NCBI RefSeq assembly: GCF_030915385.1
Contig: NZ_CP133268.1
Coordinates: 4,748,001-4,812,000 of the forward strand
Direction of reading: 5' to 3'
Origin: Neobacillus sp. PS3-12
GTDB lineage: Bacteria; Bacillota; Bacilli; Bacillales; Cytobacillaceae
DNA: 64,000 nt
Made by a program: the position numbers and the translations under genes. How positions within the stretch are numbered: the stretch's first letter is position 1; the number at the start of each line of letters is the position of its first letter. The notes below the pieces were generated by a model. The model was not told the origin of the DNA, did no database searches, and saw nothing but the letters and a program-made list of their open reading frames with translations. Below, one piece after another: positions 35,076 to 43,779 of the stretch.

Positions 35076-36401
35076 TTATGATTGGATACTATTTTTCCAG
35101 ATTAAGTTTAAGACCTTTTTAATATTTCGTTTTTCATAAGGACAAGGTCTTTCTCCGATTCTTCTTCTGAATAATGGACAGTGATTCCCTTGACATGCCG
35201 GTCTATAGAAGCACGATTGGCAAACTTCATCTGTTTCCTCCCCTGATGTTACCCAACTGGCGATTTTATCATAGTCGAGCTCCAGATTGCCATCCTCATG
35301 TATTTTTCCAACCTTATTAAACTCTTCATTCAGTGAGAGGGTGCATTTGTACAATTGTCCATCAGAACCGACTACTAAGGAGTGTGGTTTTGCTGCATAG
35401 CAAACCGATGCGGATGGCATCAATGTATCGGTGATCATGGAACTCATACTAAATCCCTCAGTTATCGCTTCATCCGTTAGTTCCCAAATCTTCTTGTTCG
35501 CCATAGTGCGGCTGCAAACAGGGAGGTCATCATCGTTTTTTCCGCCCCATTTCCCAACAGGTCGAAATAGAATTCCAAAGCGTCGGTCATCGGCAAAATG
35601 ATTCTTTAAGAACTGAGTTAACTTGGATGCCTCTGGTAAAGTGTCTTCATCAAAGTTTGTTCGAATCGTGATGTCAAATGAACCTTGGACTTCTTTTATG
35701 GCTAGCAGATTATTGATGACTGTATCAAATGTTTTCCCGCCGCCTGTTAAATGTCTTCGGTGGTCGTGAACCTCGCCAACTCCATCGACCGTGATCATAA
35801 ATTGATTAATATTCCAGGAGAGCAATTGTTGGAAAACGTCTTTCGTTAACAAATAACCATTTGTCACAAGGTCACAAGAGTAATCGATATTGTTTTCTTT
35901 TGTGATCGATAAAAAAGACTCGGAAAGTTCCTTGATGACATCAAATGCGATTAATGGTTCACCGCCAAACCAGCTAATATGTAAGGAGGATAAAGTAGCT
36001 GCCTTTTCTTGAACAAATGTTTTTAACCCATTTATGATTTTTTGATTCATTTTTCCGCGCTCAAACGTTTCGTAACAATATGTACAGCGGAAGTTACAAG
36101 CTTCGGTAGGCATTAGGACAAGATGCATCATATCTGTGCGATGCTGTGACTGATGTAGAAATTGTGCCCGTTTTTTTTCATCAACAGTACTTGAAACTAA
36201 GAATCCATTATTATATAAAGCTTCTTGGATTTCGTTTTCTAATATATCTGTGCCCGCTCTTTTTAAAGAAGGTAAGACTTCTTGCTTTTCTTCTTCTGAA
36301 AAATAGGTAATGGCACCAGTATAACTATTATAGAGTACCACTCCATTATCATCTGTTTGTGATAGAGCATTAAATCGAGATGGAACATATTTATTTTTCA
36401 T
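35076..36401 (-). CDS. radical SAM/SPASM peptide-maturase-like enzyme
   Basis: This is a 441-residue enzyme. The radical SAM cluster motif is C-N-F-R-C-T-Y-C-Y-E. The next strand has W-F-G-G-E-P-L. The C-terminal SPASM region carries several Cys (V-C-Y-A-A, Y-K-C-T-L, V-C-Q-S-C, A-C-Q-G-N-H-C, P-C-P-Y). The N-terminal 80 residues contain F-N-A-L-S-Q-T and Y-N-S-Y-T-G-A-I-T-Y-F, the start typical of peptide-modifying SPASM enzymes. I choose M-K-N-K-Y at 36401, after AAAGGT. The small gene immediately downstream is its candidate substrate. Confidence 0.88.
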   Translation of the reverse strand: MKNKYVPSRFNALSQTDDNGVVLYNSYTGAITYFSEEEKQEVLPSLKRAGTDILENEIQEALYNNGFLVSSTVDEKKRAQFLHQSQHRTDMMHLVLMPTEACNFRCTYCYETFERGKMNQKIINGLKTFVQEKAATLSSLHISWFGGEPLIAFDVIKELSESFLSITKENNIDYSCDLVTNGYLLTKDVFQQLLSWNINQFMITVDGVGEVHDHRRHLTGGGKTFDTVINNLLAIKEVQGSFDITIRTNFDEDTLPEASKLTQFLKNHFADDRRFGILFRPVGKWGGKNDDDLPVCSRTMANKKIWELTDEAITEGFSMSSMITDTLMPSASVCYAAKPHSLVVGSDGQLYKCTLSLNEEFNKVGKIHEDGNLELDYDKIASWVTSGEETDEVCQSCFYRPACQGNHCPLFRRRIGERPCPYEKRNIKKVLNLIWKNSIQS

Positions 36402-36493
36402 TTTTTCACGAACCTTTATTGTTTGTTTGCCAAAGGTCATTATAAGGTTATTGATAAAAATGGTCAGTGAGAACAGTCACAGGGGTAAACAGG

Positions 36494-36565
36494 GGGACGG
36501 TTCCTGCGTTTCTTAATGGAAACAGACGAAATGTCTCTATGTTTTCGAAACTGACGAACCGTCCC
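36494..36565. repeat. family D palindromic repeat
   Basis: GGGACGGTTC (36494-36503) and GAACCGTCCC (36556-36565) are exact arms, with inner partial pairing (GAAAC, GTTTTC). A single arm, GGGGACGGTTCT, occurs again at 61489-61500. The remainder of the 36402-36759 gap is the probable long leader of the cold-shock gene. Confidence 0.8.
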
Positions 36566-36759
36566 TATGTTTCACCTATGTTTCAAAATTCTATTTAACA
36601 AATATAATCCTTGCAAATGTTTCAATAAAATGTTATGATAAGTTTCTAATTATTTTTGTTCGGTGTAAAGGATATAAGTTTCAACTTTTCGTCTTGATGA
36701 TCACTGAGAGCAAGGATAGTAATACATTGTGTGTATTTACACACTAGGAGGCAACAAAA

Positions 36760-36960
36760 ATGGAAAAAGGTAAAGTAAAATGGTTTAACGGCGAAAAAGG
36801 TTTCGGATTCATCGAACGTGAAGGTGGAGAAGACGTATTCGTCCATTTTTCAGCGATTCAAGGCGAAGGGTACAAAACATTAGAAGAAGGTCAAGAAGTG
36901 ACTTTTGATGTTGAGCAAGGTCAACGTGGAGCACAAGCAGCTAACGTTCACAAAGCTTAA
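36760..36960 (+). CDS. cspB: cold-shock protein
   Basis: This 66-residue OB-fold RNA/DNA chaperone has RNP1 K-G-F-G-F-I and RNP2 V-F-V-H-F. AGGAGG precedes the ATG. A leader of about 100 bases without genes upstream fits the usual cold-responsive 5' UTR of csp genes, although I cannot place the start site. A terminator follows at 36976-37007. Confidence 0.95.
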   Translation: MEKGKVKWFNGEKGFGFIEREGGEDVFVHFSAIQGEGYKTLEEGQEVTFDVEQGQRGAQAANVHKA

Positions 36961-36975
36961 TTATAGAATCCTTTA

Positions 36976-37007
36976 AACAGGCTCTTATATCAGAGTCTGT
37001 TTTTTAT
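36976..37007 (+). terminator. terminator after cspB
   Basis: AACAGGCTCT (36976-36985) pairs with AGAGTCTGTT (36992-37001) with one G-T pair, then TTTTATTTT. Confidence 0.8.
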
Positions 37008-37010
37008 TTT

Positions 37011-37050
37011 CTTAAAAAATAAAAAACCCCCACTCGCGAATGAGTAGGGG
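37011..37050 (-). terminator. minus-strand terminator
   Basis: CCCC-C-ACTC (37027-37035) faces GAGT-A-GGGG (37042-37050). On the minus strand the hairpin is followed by TTTTTTATTTTTT. The nearest minus-strand gene (37213-37425) would end here. Confidence 0.65.
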
Positions 37051-37212
37051 ACATGAAAACAGTAAATCAAATGGTAAACAAAGTGTAGCATACACTTATG
37101 GAATAGCCTAATTCTTTTATTTTTGCTTAAAATGAGGTTGGTCACAATACTCAGGTGGTATACCTCTTAAAGTCTTACAGGAGCCTTATTTACCGAATAA
37201 AAAGGTAACTGA

Positions 37213-37425
37213 TTATTCATCTGCATACTTAATTATGCCATGTAAATAAACTGAGTATTCTCGCTGTACACATTCTCTTAACTTGATTTTCCCTTCACTT
37301 TCTAATTCTCTAACCAATTCCTCAATGTTTTTTTCATCTTCTTTTGTAGCTTTTGGAACCTCTGTTGAAAAAAAATTACCTTGACTGACGTTGCGAAGAT
37401 TTTTTAATAAATCAACTTTATTCAT
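37213..37425 (-). CDS. hypothetical 70-residue protein
   Basis: This small charged protein begins M-N-K-V-D-L-L-K-N-L and contains a K-E-D-E-K-N-I-E-E-L-V-R-E-L helix. AAGGGGATGA precedes the ATG on the minus strand. No family is recognised. It is bounded downstream by the minus-strand terminator at 37011-37050. Confidence 0.6.
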   Translation of the reverse strand: MNKVDLLKNLRNVSQGNFFSTEVPKATKEDEKNIEELVRELESEGKIKLRECVQREYSVYLHGIIKYADE

Positions 37426-37575
37426 TGGGTCATCCCCTTTATCTCTATACTTTCGACATAAAGGAGGTATTTTCCTTTAAATTCCTCTTATTTTCCCAAG
37501 TAATTCAAGGTAAGAAAATCTTTATTATAGAAGAACCGATACCAGGAAAACGAGCGGTGCAAGAGTCGAAGATCC

Positions 37576-37599
37576 AGCTGCCATCTTGGTAGCTTTTTC
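37576..37599 (+). terminator. terminator hairpin without an upstream gene on its strand
   Basis: AGCTGCC-ATCTT-GGTAGCT with one G-T pair is followed by TTTTTC. No plus-strand gene lies between cspB and this point, so it could end a small RNA starting near 37450-37520. The 37426-37785 gap shows nothing else definite. Confidence 0.5.
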
Positions 37600-37785
37600 T
37601 TATACTGATACCTTGAAAAATTCGAGACGATTGTGATTTAGAGTTATAATATGGAATCTAAAAAAAACTAATTTTCAATAATAAAAATATTGATATTGAC
37701 TGGTGAATAATGTTATAATAATTGTTTTGTTAAAAAATAAAATGTGTGTTATACTTAAAAAGGATTCAAATTTGGAGGTGTTCTG

Positions 37786-38262
37786 ATGTTTCATGTTGGT
37801 GATACCATTGTTTATCCAATGCAAGGTGTCGGAGTTATTGAAGCAATAGAAGAAAAGGAAATTCTAGGTGAGAAACATAAGTATTACATGATAAAAATGT
37901 CAATCAAAGGAATGCAAGTAATGATTCCTATTGATAAAGTGCAAAAATCACGCATTCGCTTAGTTGAAGATGTACTTACACTTGAACACGTTTTGGACAT
38001 TTTTCAAAATGGTCAAACCGATATAACTCTTTCAATGAAAGAAAGATACAAAGTTAATACGGAAAAGTTGAGATCAGGCAATATTCAAGAGGGCGCAGAA
38101 GTTGTGCGTGATTTAATGCGCTTAAACAAAAAGAAATCTCTCAATTCAAGCGAAAAACAAATGCTAAACAGCGCACGGAAGATTTTTATTGGTGAACTGG
38201 GGATAATTAGAGGGATCACCGAAAATCAGGCAAATGATTTGTTAAACAAAAAGGTTGGATAA
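37786..38262 (+). CDS. CarD/CdnL-type transcription factor
   Basis: This 158-residue protein has an N-terminal Tudor-like RNA-polymerase-binding domain (M-F-H-V-G-D-T-I-V-Y-P-M-Q-G-V-G) and a helical C-terminal part (V-V-R-D-L-M-R-L-N-K-K-K, S-E-K-Q-M-L-N-S-A-R). CarD-family proteins bind the RNA polymerase beta subunit and modulate promoter opening. GGAGGTG precedes the ATG. It is a monocistronic-looking gene. Confidence 0.92.
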   Translation: MFHVGDTIVYPMQGVGVIEAIEEKEILGEKHKYYMIKMSIKGMQVMIPIDKVQKSRIRLVEDVLTLEHVLDIFQNGQTDITLSMKERYKVNTEKLRSGNIQEGAEVVRDLMRLNKKKSLNSSEKQMLNSARKIFIGELGIIRGITENQANDLLNKKVG

Positions 38263-38326
38263 GTGCTTTTTTTACATGTGACCTAAAGATGCTTCTGACT
38301 TTAAAAAACTAGGAGGAATAAGTTTT

Positions 38327-38965
38327 TTGGCAAACACTCATATATTCTCCAGGGGAGAAGAGATTGCGAATGCGATTAGCCACGGGATAGCTGCACTTTT
38401 AAGTATTGCAGCATTGGTTATATTAATTACTTTATCCACTTTTCATGGAAATGCATGGCAAATTGTTAGTTTTACGGTTTTTGGAACAACCATGTTACTT
38501 CTATATATTTGTTCTACACTCGTACATGCACTTCCGCCTGGTAAAGCAAAAGATATTTTTGAAATTCTTGATCATTCCGCTATTTACTTTTTTATAGCAG
38601 GGTCTTATACGCCGTATTTGTTTCTAGTGATAAAAGGATGGGAATGTTGGACTTTATTTGGAGTGGTATGGGGATTGGCGATTATTGGTACAGTCCTTAA
38701 GTGCTTCTTTGTTAAAAGATTTTTAGTAACATCAACCATTCTATATGTTATTATGGGCTGGCTCATTGTAATTGTTTGGGAGCCCATTACACAGGCAATC
38801 CAGCCAGAAGGAATAATCCTTTTAGTTTCAGGGGGTATTTTCTATACGGTAGGATCCGTATTTTATGTTTGGAGAGGTTTTAGGTATCATCATGCTGTAT
38901 GGCACATTTTCGTGATTGCCGGTTCGGCAGCTCACTTCTTTGCAGTATTATGGTATTTAATTTAG
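38327..38965 (+). CDS. yplQ: hemolysin III family membrane protein
   Basis: TTG 38327 follows AGGAGG, giving 212 residues with about seven membrane helices. Conserved residues of the HlyIII/PAQR family are present: E-E-I-A-N-A-I-S-H-G at the start, D-H-S-A-I-Y near the middle and H-H-A-V-W-H-I-F-V at the end, including the metal-binding His and Asp set. A degraded partial copy of this gene lies at 43530-43710. Confidence 0.9.
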   Translation: MANTHIFSRGEEIANAISHGIAALLSIAALVILITLSTFHGNAWQIVSFTVFGTTMLLLYICSTLVHALPPGKAKDIFEILDHSAIYFFIAGSYTPYLFLVIKGWECWTLFGVVWGLAIIGTVLKCFFVKRFLVTSTILYVIMGWLIVIVWEPITQAIQPEGIILLVSGGIFYTVGSVFYVWRGFRYHHAVWHIFVIAGSAAHFFAVLWYLI

Positions 38966-39117
38966 TTGATTTTTAGGACAGTCCTTGATGTAGATTAGCT
39001 TAAACAACTATTTCACTATGCATCCCAATAAATGGATGCTTTTTTAATGAGGTAAAACATAAACTCCTTTTAACGATCAGCCAAATGTTTATTGTGCTAT
39101 TGTTCCAATGTGAAACC

Positions 39118-39198
39118 AGCGCCTGAAACCAGCGCCTGACACCGTAAAAAGACATTTTTTCAATCTTGTCTTTTTGTGGTGTCAGGCACTTTTTTTCA
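39118..39198. repeat. family A palindromic repeat, copy 4, with duplicated left arm
   Basis: The left arm occurs twice in tandem (AGCGCCTGAAACC at 39118, AGCGCCTGACACC at 39131) and faces GGTGTCAGGCACT at 39178-39190, followed by a T-run. It is the only copy with a doubled arm. Confidence 0.85.
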
Positions 39199-39248
39199 TA
39201 GCATTTTTTATTGATAGATACAATTTTCCTTTGGAAATACGAGATTTG

Positions 39249-39280
39249 ACACCTTCCGCTTTAAAGGGAGGGTGTTTTTA
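39249..39280 (+). terminator. hairpin in the gap before dapB
   Basis: ACACCTTCC and GGGAGGGTGT form an imperfect stem followed by TTTTTA. It could serve the upstream plus-strand gene or be a repeat-derived element. Confidence 0.5.
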
Positions 39281-39335
39281 GTTTTTAAAACAAGTAATGT
39301 CAGATTTGAAAATCAATCCGGCCAAAGCCTTAGAA

Positions 39336-40100
39336 TTATATCAAATTCTTCATACTATACAATCCTGCTTCTTTTCCTTTTAAGAAAATGGCTGCGTTAA
39401 CCGCCCCAACAGCAAATACTTCTTTGGAAGCTGCATGATGGGAAAGAGTGATGACTTCATCCCGCCCAGCAAAAATAATATCATGGTCTCCAACGATCGT
39501 GCCCCCGCGAATAGCATGAAGGCCGATTTCTTTCTTTGTTCTTTTTTCACGAACGCTGTGCCGGTCGTATGTATAAGAATATTGATGATCTAATTCTTCG
39601 TTTATTGCATCAGCAAGCATAAGTGCGGTGCCTGAAGGGGCATCGATCTTTTGGTTATGGTGTTTTTCAACAATTTCAATATCAAACTGATCACCTAAAA
39701 CAGAAACCGCTTTTTTAGCTAGCTCGGCAATCAAATTTACCCCAATAGACATATTTGCAGTGAAGAAGAGAGGGATGTCTTTTGCAGCTTTATGAATTTT
39801 TTTAACTTCTTCTTGGTTATATCCAGTGGTCGCAATAACGATTGCTACTCTGTTGGTGAGACAATAATCAAGTAATTCATCCAAAACCGATGGGTGAGAA
39901 AAATCAATAATCACATCCGGTTCAATGGAAAGAGAAGAGAGATGGTTAGGAGTTGCCACCACTGGAAAGTTATTGGAACCTTCTGTGTTCTTGTCAATTC
40001 CCGCGACAACTTTACAATCATCTCTAGTAGAAATGATATTATTAATTACCTGTCCCATTTTACCTGAGCTGCCACAAATTACGATATTAGTCAAAATCAT
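39336..40100 (-). CDS. dapB: 4-hydroxy-tetrahydrodipicolinate reductase
   Basis: This NAD(P)H-dependent enzyme of the lysine/diaminopimelate (and dipicolinate) route is 254 residues long. It has the nucleotide site I-C-G-S-S-G-K-M-G, D-F-S-H-P and the catalytic E-K-H-H-N-Q-K-I-D-A-P-S-G-T-A segment with the His and Lys pair. AAAGGAATG lies before the ATG on the minus strand. It stands alone, without other dap genes. Confidence 0.95.
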   Translation of the reverse strand: MILTNIVICGSSGKMGQVINNIISTRDDCKVVAGIDKNTEGSNNFPVVATPNHLSSLSIEPDVIIDFSHPSVLDELLDYCLTNRVAIVIATTGYNQEEVKKIHKAAKDIPLFFTANMSIGVNLIAELAKKAVSVLGDQFDIEIVEKHHNQKIDAPSGTALMLADAINEELDHQYSYTYDRHSVREKRTKKEIGLHAIRGGTIVGDHDIIFAGRDEVITLSHHAASKEVFAVGAVNAAIFLKGKEAGLYSMKNLI

Positions 40101-40314
40101 TCATTCCTTTCATTAGTAAATAGGTGGTTATTTTTATTTTACCAAATTTTCTTTTGCCAACACTAATTATACAACCATATTAAAATAAAAATAGTTTTGG
40201 TTCATGTGACTAAAAGGAAAACGTTTTTTAGTGTGGTGGTAGGTACTATTTTTTCTTCTAGTGTCAATTCAAGATTAGCTTTTTGGTGGAAAATCATATT
40301 TTTTCTGTATGGAT

Positions 40315-40334
40315 TTTACTATAATTGTAGTAAA
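40315..40334. promoter_or_regulatory. near-perfect 20-bp palindrome in gap before amidohydrolase
   Basis: TTTACTATAATTGTAGTAAA is symmetric at 18 of 20 positions and includes TATAAT, so it may be an operator over a promoter. The 40101-40522 gap also contains a worn fragment of a family A repeat right arm near 40230-40255. Confidence 0.4.
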
Positions 40335-40522
40335 TACATAAGTGATGGGGATCATTGTGATTTTAAGTGTTAAAGATCTGCGAAGTATTTCGAAAATGCC
40401 AACTGAAGATCATCACTATAACTGATTTTTATGGAAGTAAACTAAGAAAGTACAACTGGCGTAAAAAGACATGTAACTCAAAAGTAAGGTAACGGAATAA
40501 ATTGGAAAGTGTGATTATATAA

Positions 40523-41634
40523 ATGAAGACTCAAAATTATGACTTGGTAAAAAAACTGCGACACGAATTGCATCAGCATCCTGAACTTTCCAATGAAGAG
40601 GTTTGGACAAAACAACATTTGATGGAATTTTTGAAGGCGAATACGAAACTAGAAATTATTGATAAAGGAAATTGGTTTTATGCAATCTATCGAGCGGGAA
40701 GCAATAAGCCAAATATCGCTTTCCGTGCAGATTTTGACGGGCTGCCAATGGATGAATTCATCGAACTGCCTTGGGGTTCTCAGTTCCCAGGAAAAGCACA
40801 TAAATGCGGTCATGACGGCCATTCAGCCACACTGGCAGGATTTGCGCTTGAAATTGATCAGGCGGGTGCGGATAAAAATATCTTTTTCCTCTTCCAGCCG
40901 GCTGAAGAAACAGGGGATGGCGCGATTCGATGTGTTGATTTTATTAAAGAACACCATATTGATGAAATTTACGGCTACCATAATATGAGCGGAATTCCAT
41001 ACAAGGTGGTAGGAATTTTGGATGGAACGATGATGTGTGCATCGAAAGGGATGACGATCCATCTGGAGGGGGCTCCTACCCATGCCAGTCAGCCGGAAAA
41101 TGGGATCAATCCATCCTTCGCCGTTGGTCATATTCTTGGAGCCATTCCTGAACTCACTTCCCGGAAAAAAATAAAGGTCTTGTCCTGTGCACGGTTGTTC
41201 AAATTGATGTAGGGGAAAAAGCTTTTGGTATTGCGGCATCAAAAGGGGACCTTCGTATGACCATACGTGCTCTTTACGAGGAGGAGCTGGATCGCCTGCA
41301 GGAAAACCTTGAAAGCTTTGCAAAAGCCCAGGCAGAAGAATACGGTTTAAAAGTAAGTTTTCAATATAATGACGAATTCCCGGAAACGTTCAATCATAAA
41401 GAAAGTGCCGATAAAATTCGTCTCGCCGCAAAAGCCAAAGGAATGGAATTCGTTGAATTGAAAGAAGCATTTCGTGCTTCCGAAGATTTTGGCCACTATA
41501 CAAAGCTTACAAAAGGCGCCTATTGTTTCATTGGAAACGGTGAAGATTACCCTCATCTTCACACAAATGAGTACGACTTTCGGGATGAACTTATTGAAAT
41601 AGGGGTTGAGCTTTTTATGGGGTTAGTTAGATAA
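40523..41634 (+). pseudogene. M20 family amidohydrolase/peptidase, one-base frameshift
   Basis: This metal-dependent hydrolase is of the N-acyl-amino acid amidohydrolase type. The first part has H-Q-H-P-E-L-S, F-R-A-D-F-D-G-L-P and H-K-C-G-H-D-G-H, then P-A-E-E-T-G-D-G. The frame breaks at A7 (41165-41171). One more A continues K-K-N-K-G-L-V-L-C-T-V-V-Q-I and G-D-L-R-M-T-I-R to the end. Repaired length is about 370 residues. All metal ligands are intact. No good ribosome site is visible before the ATG. Confidence 0.85.
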
Positions 41635-41635
41635 A

Positions 41636-41710
41636 GTGCCACTGTCACTACTCGATATCCTGTAGAAGAGATTTCAACCATTTTCGAGTGGTGACAGGAA
41701 CATTATTTTT
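41636..41710. repeat. family B palindromic repeat, copy 1 (diverged)
   Basis: GTGCCACTGTCACTACTCGA faces TCGAGTGGTGACAGGAAC, followed by a T-run. It is related to the copies at 45779 and 47965 but carries paired changes that keep the stem. Confidence 0.75.
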
Positions 41711-41745
41711 TTAATTCCTGAATGAAATTCAACAAATAATATACA

Positions 41746-41913
41746 TTATTCTTCAGTTAATTCTTCTTCAAAGAAAAAAGTATTTGGATATTCATTAACA
41801 ATGTATGAGTACCTTTTCATGTTTTTAACATACTGAGCTTTATGGATTGTTACTGTTTCGCCAGACGCTTTAATTTTTACTTCTTCTCCAATAGTAAAAA
41901 GACTTTCCCTCAT
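41746..41913 (-). CDS. small hypothetical protein, 55 residues
   Basis: ATG at 41913 on the minus strand follows GAGAAGGTGAT with good spacing. The product starts M-R-E-S-L-F-T-I-G-E-E-V-K-I and ends acidic (F-F-E-E-E-L-T-E-E). The pattern of short beta strands (V-T-I-H-K-A-Q-Y, Y-S-Y-I-V-N) suggests a small SH3/KOW-like barrel. Family unknown. Confidence 0.6.
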   Translation of the reverse strand: MRESLFTIGEEVKIKASGETVTIHKAQYVKNMKRYSYIVNEYPNTFFFEEELTEE

Positions 41914-42215
41914 TCTCTATCACCTTCTCTAGTAATTTGATAATAAAATTATGCTTTTCGATTATGAAGACTTAATTTAAGTTTGACATAATTTCTTTAT
42001 ATTATCCACTCTTAATGTTCAATGAGTGTGGAATAGAAAACGATAAATCAAATCGTACAACAGAATAGCCTATCATTTAGGAATCTCCAAATGAGCAGAT
42101 GAAAAGCATATTCTGCCTCTTTAAGTGAACCAAAAGAAAATTTTAATTGATTTCATTTCCTTTTATTTGTTATAATAAGGTGGTTTTAACATTTTTGAGG
42201 GGGAACATCATTTTT

Positions 42216-42665
42216 ATGTCAGTAGAAATAGGTAGCAAAGTACAAGGTAAAGTAACAGGTATTACTAATTTCGGAGCTTTTATGGAATTACCGGATGGAT
42301 CAACAGGTCTTGTGCATATTAGTGAAGTAGCAGATAGCTATGTAAAAGATGTTAATGACCATCTTAAACTAGGCGACCTGATTGAAGTAAAAGTGATTGG
42401 TGTGAAGGACGGAAAAACAGCCTTGTCCATCAAAAAAACGGTAGATAAGCCCGAAGTACAAAGGTCTTCTTATTCACAACGAGCACCACGTCCAGCGAGA
42501 GGGGATAATCGTTCCAAGGACTCTCGCACAAAAGGTAATTTTAAACCAAAGGAAAGTTTTGAAGATAAAATGGCTAAGTTTTTAAAGACCAGTGAAGAAA
42601 ATTTATCTACCCTAAAACGTAACAGTGTAGCAAAACAGGGTGGTCGAGGTGGAAGGCGCGGATAA
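42216..42665 (+). CDS. yugI: S1 domain RNA-binding protein (YugI/GSP13-like)
   Basis: ATG 42216 follows GAGGGGG. The 149-residue protein has an N-terminal S1 domain (I-G-S-K-V-Q-G-K-V-T-G-I-T-N-F-G-A-F to K-T-A-L-S-I-K) and a basic, low-complexity tail rich in Arg, Ser and Gly ending G-G-R-G-G-R-R-G. Homologues bind ribosomes as general stress protein 13. The tail is a little longer than in YugI. A bidirectional terminator follows. Confidence 0.9.
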   Translation: MSVEIGSKVQGKVTGITNFGAFMELPDGSTGLVHISEVADSYVKDVNDHLKLGDLIEVKVIGVKDGKTALSIKKTVDKPEVQRSSYSQRAPRPARGDNRSKDSRTKGNFKPKESFEDKMAKFLKTSEENLSTLKRNSVAKQGGRGGRRG

Positions 42666-42697
42666 ATTGTTCCGTTTTTAAACATTTCATCATATAA

Positions 42698-42728
42698 AAG
42701 AAGGCAAGCGCACAAGGCTTGCCTTCTT
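42698..42728. terminator. bidirectional terminator between convergent genes
   Basis: AAGAAGGCAAGC and GCTTGCCTTCTT are exact 12-base arms with a 7-base loop. Confidence 0.85.
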
Positions 42729-42770
42729 TACATAAAAACCATATCAGAACGACCCTTGCATAGTTACCAG

Positions 42771-43064
42771 TTAGAGCTTCCAAGTAGGAAAGTCACTGTC
42801 ACTTTGTTTCTCATAATTTTTCATTCTGGAGTATGCGTTAGCTAGTTTAGACACGATAAACCCTTGAGGGCTGGGCGTTTCTATACAATCGTTTAACTCC
42901 TGAATTCTAATATTTGCAAACATGTTTGCTACCCCCGCTAAACTTTCAATCGTATCCATTAATTCGGGGTTGTCATTGTAATTACTTTTAGCAATGGAGT
43001 AAATATAATCTAGTTTATTTCTAATTAATTTAAGCGTTTCAATATCAAACTGATTCTTTTGCAT
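42771..43064 (-). CDS. hypothetical 97-residue protein
   Basis: This is an all-helical-looking protein (D-I-E-T-L-K-L-I-R-N-K-L-D-Y-I, I-E-S-L-A-G-V-A-N-M-F). GAGGAG sits before the ATG on the minus strand. It has no membrane segment and no recognisable family. It ends towards the S1 gene at a shared terminator. Confidence 0.65.
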   Translation of the reverse strand: MQKNQFDIETLKLIRNKLDYIYSIAKSNYNDNPELMDTIESLAGVANMFANIRIQELNDCIETPSPQGFIVSKLANAYSRMKNYEKQSDSDFPTWKL

Positions 43065-43529
43065 AAGTTTTCACTCCTCATACATAAAGCATATGGGGAA
43101 AAAGAAAATTAAGTACTGACAATGTTTGAATAAAGGAAATCCTGGTTTTTTTTATCCTAATAAACTTTCGGAAAATGAATGAATATTATCGTACGAAAAG
43201 TATTGACACAAAAAGACAATTAATGATATTATATTCTATTTGATAAATAAGACAGAGTGTGGTATCCTAAAAAAGTGGAAAATTTGTTTGATTAGTTTCT
43301 TAAGTTTTTAATTCCATCGTTTATCCAATTCCTTCAACTCATATTTTTAATGCACCTCTTTATTTCCTCATAATTCGATTGTTCTAATTTTCACCGCATA
43401 AAATCGATATATTTTACCGAATGAGTTAATAATAGTAATTTTTGGGTTTACAAACCTGATTCACACTGGCACGGTCAAGGAGCCGTAAGGATGAAAGAGA
43501 GGCTGGGCTTTCATTGTTTTAGGGATATA

Positions 43530-43710
43530 AAGGTTCTATTCCGGAAAATGGCAAGTAATTCGTTTTACTGCTTTTGGAACAACCATGCAACTTCTATAAT
43601 TTGTTCTGCATTGTTTCTCGTACTCCCACCGGGTCATGCAAAAACACTTTGAGATTCTTGATTGTTCGCCCTACACTTTTTATGGCAGGATAAAATACAC
43701 CAAATTTGCT
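43530..43710 (+). pseudogene. decayed fragment of a hemolysin III gene
   Basis: The stretch is clearly related to 38443-38620 inside the intact hemolysin III gene: TTTTGGAACAACCATG, ACTTCTAT and TTGTTCT blocks, then CCACCGGGTCATGCAAAA-like and GAGATTCTTGAT-like segments. It has many substitutions, small indels and stops. It is a remnant of a second hemolysin III gene or of a partial duplication. It occupies part of the 43065-43779 gap; that gap also has a TTGACA promoter-like site at 43203 and a small ATGAAAG/CTTTCAT hairpin at 43491-43514. Confidence 0.75.
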
Positions 43711-43779
43711 CATTGTCATAAAAAGATGTAAAGGATGAACTTTATTTAGGATATTTTTGATAAATTGGAGGTATAACTT

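Noticed and set aside
37520-37600. Riboswitch before the CarD gene
   Set aside because: The terminator is about 190 bases before the start, no known aptamer motif was recognised, and a separate AT-rich promoter-like stretch lies in between.
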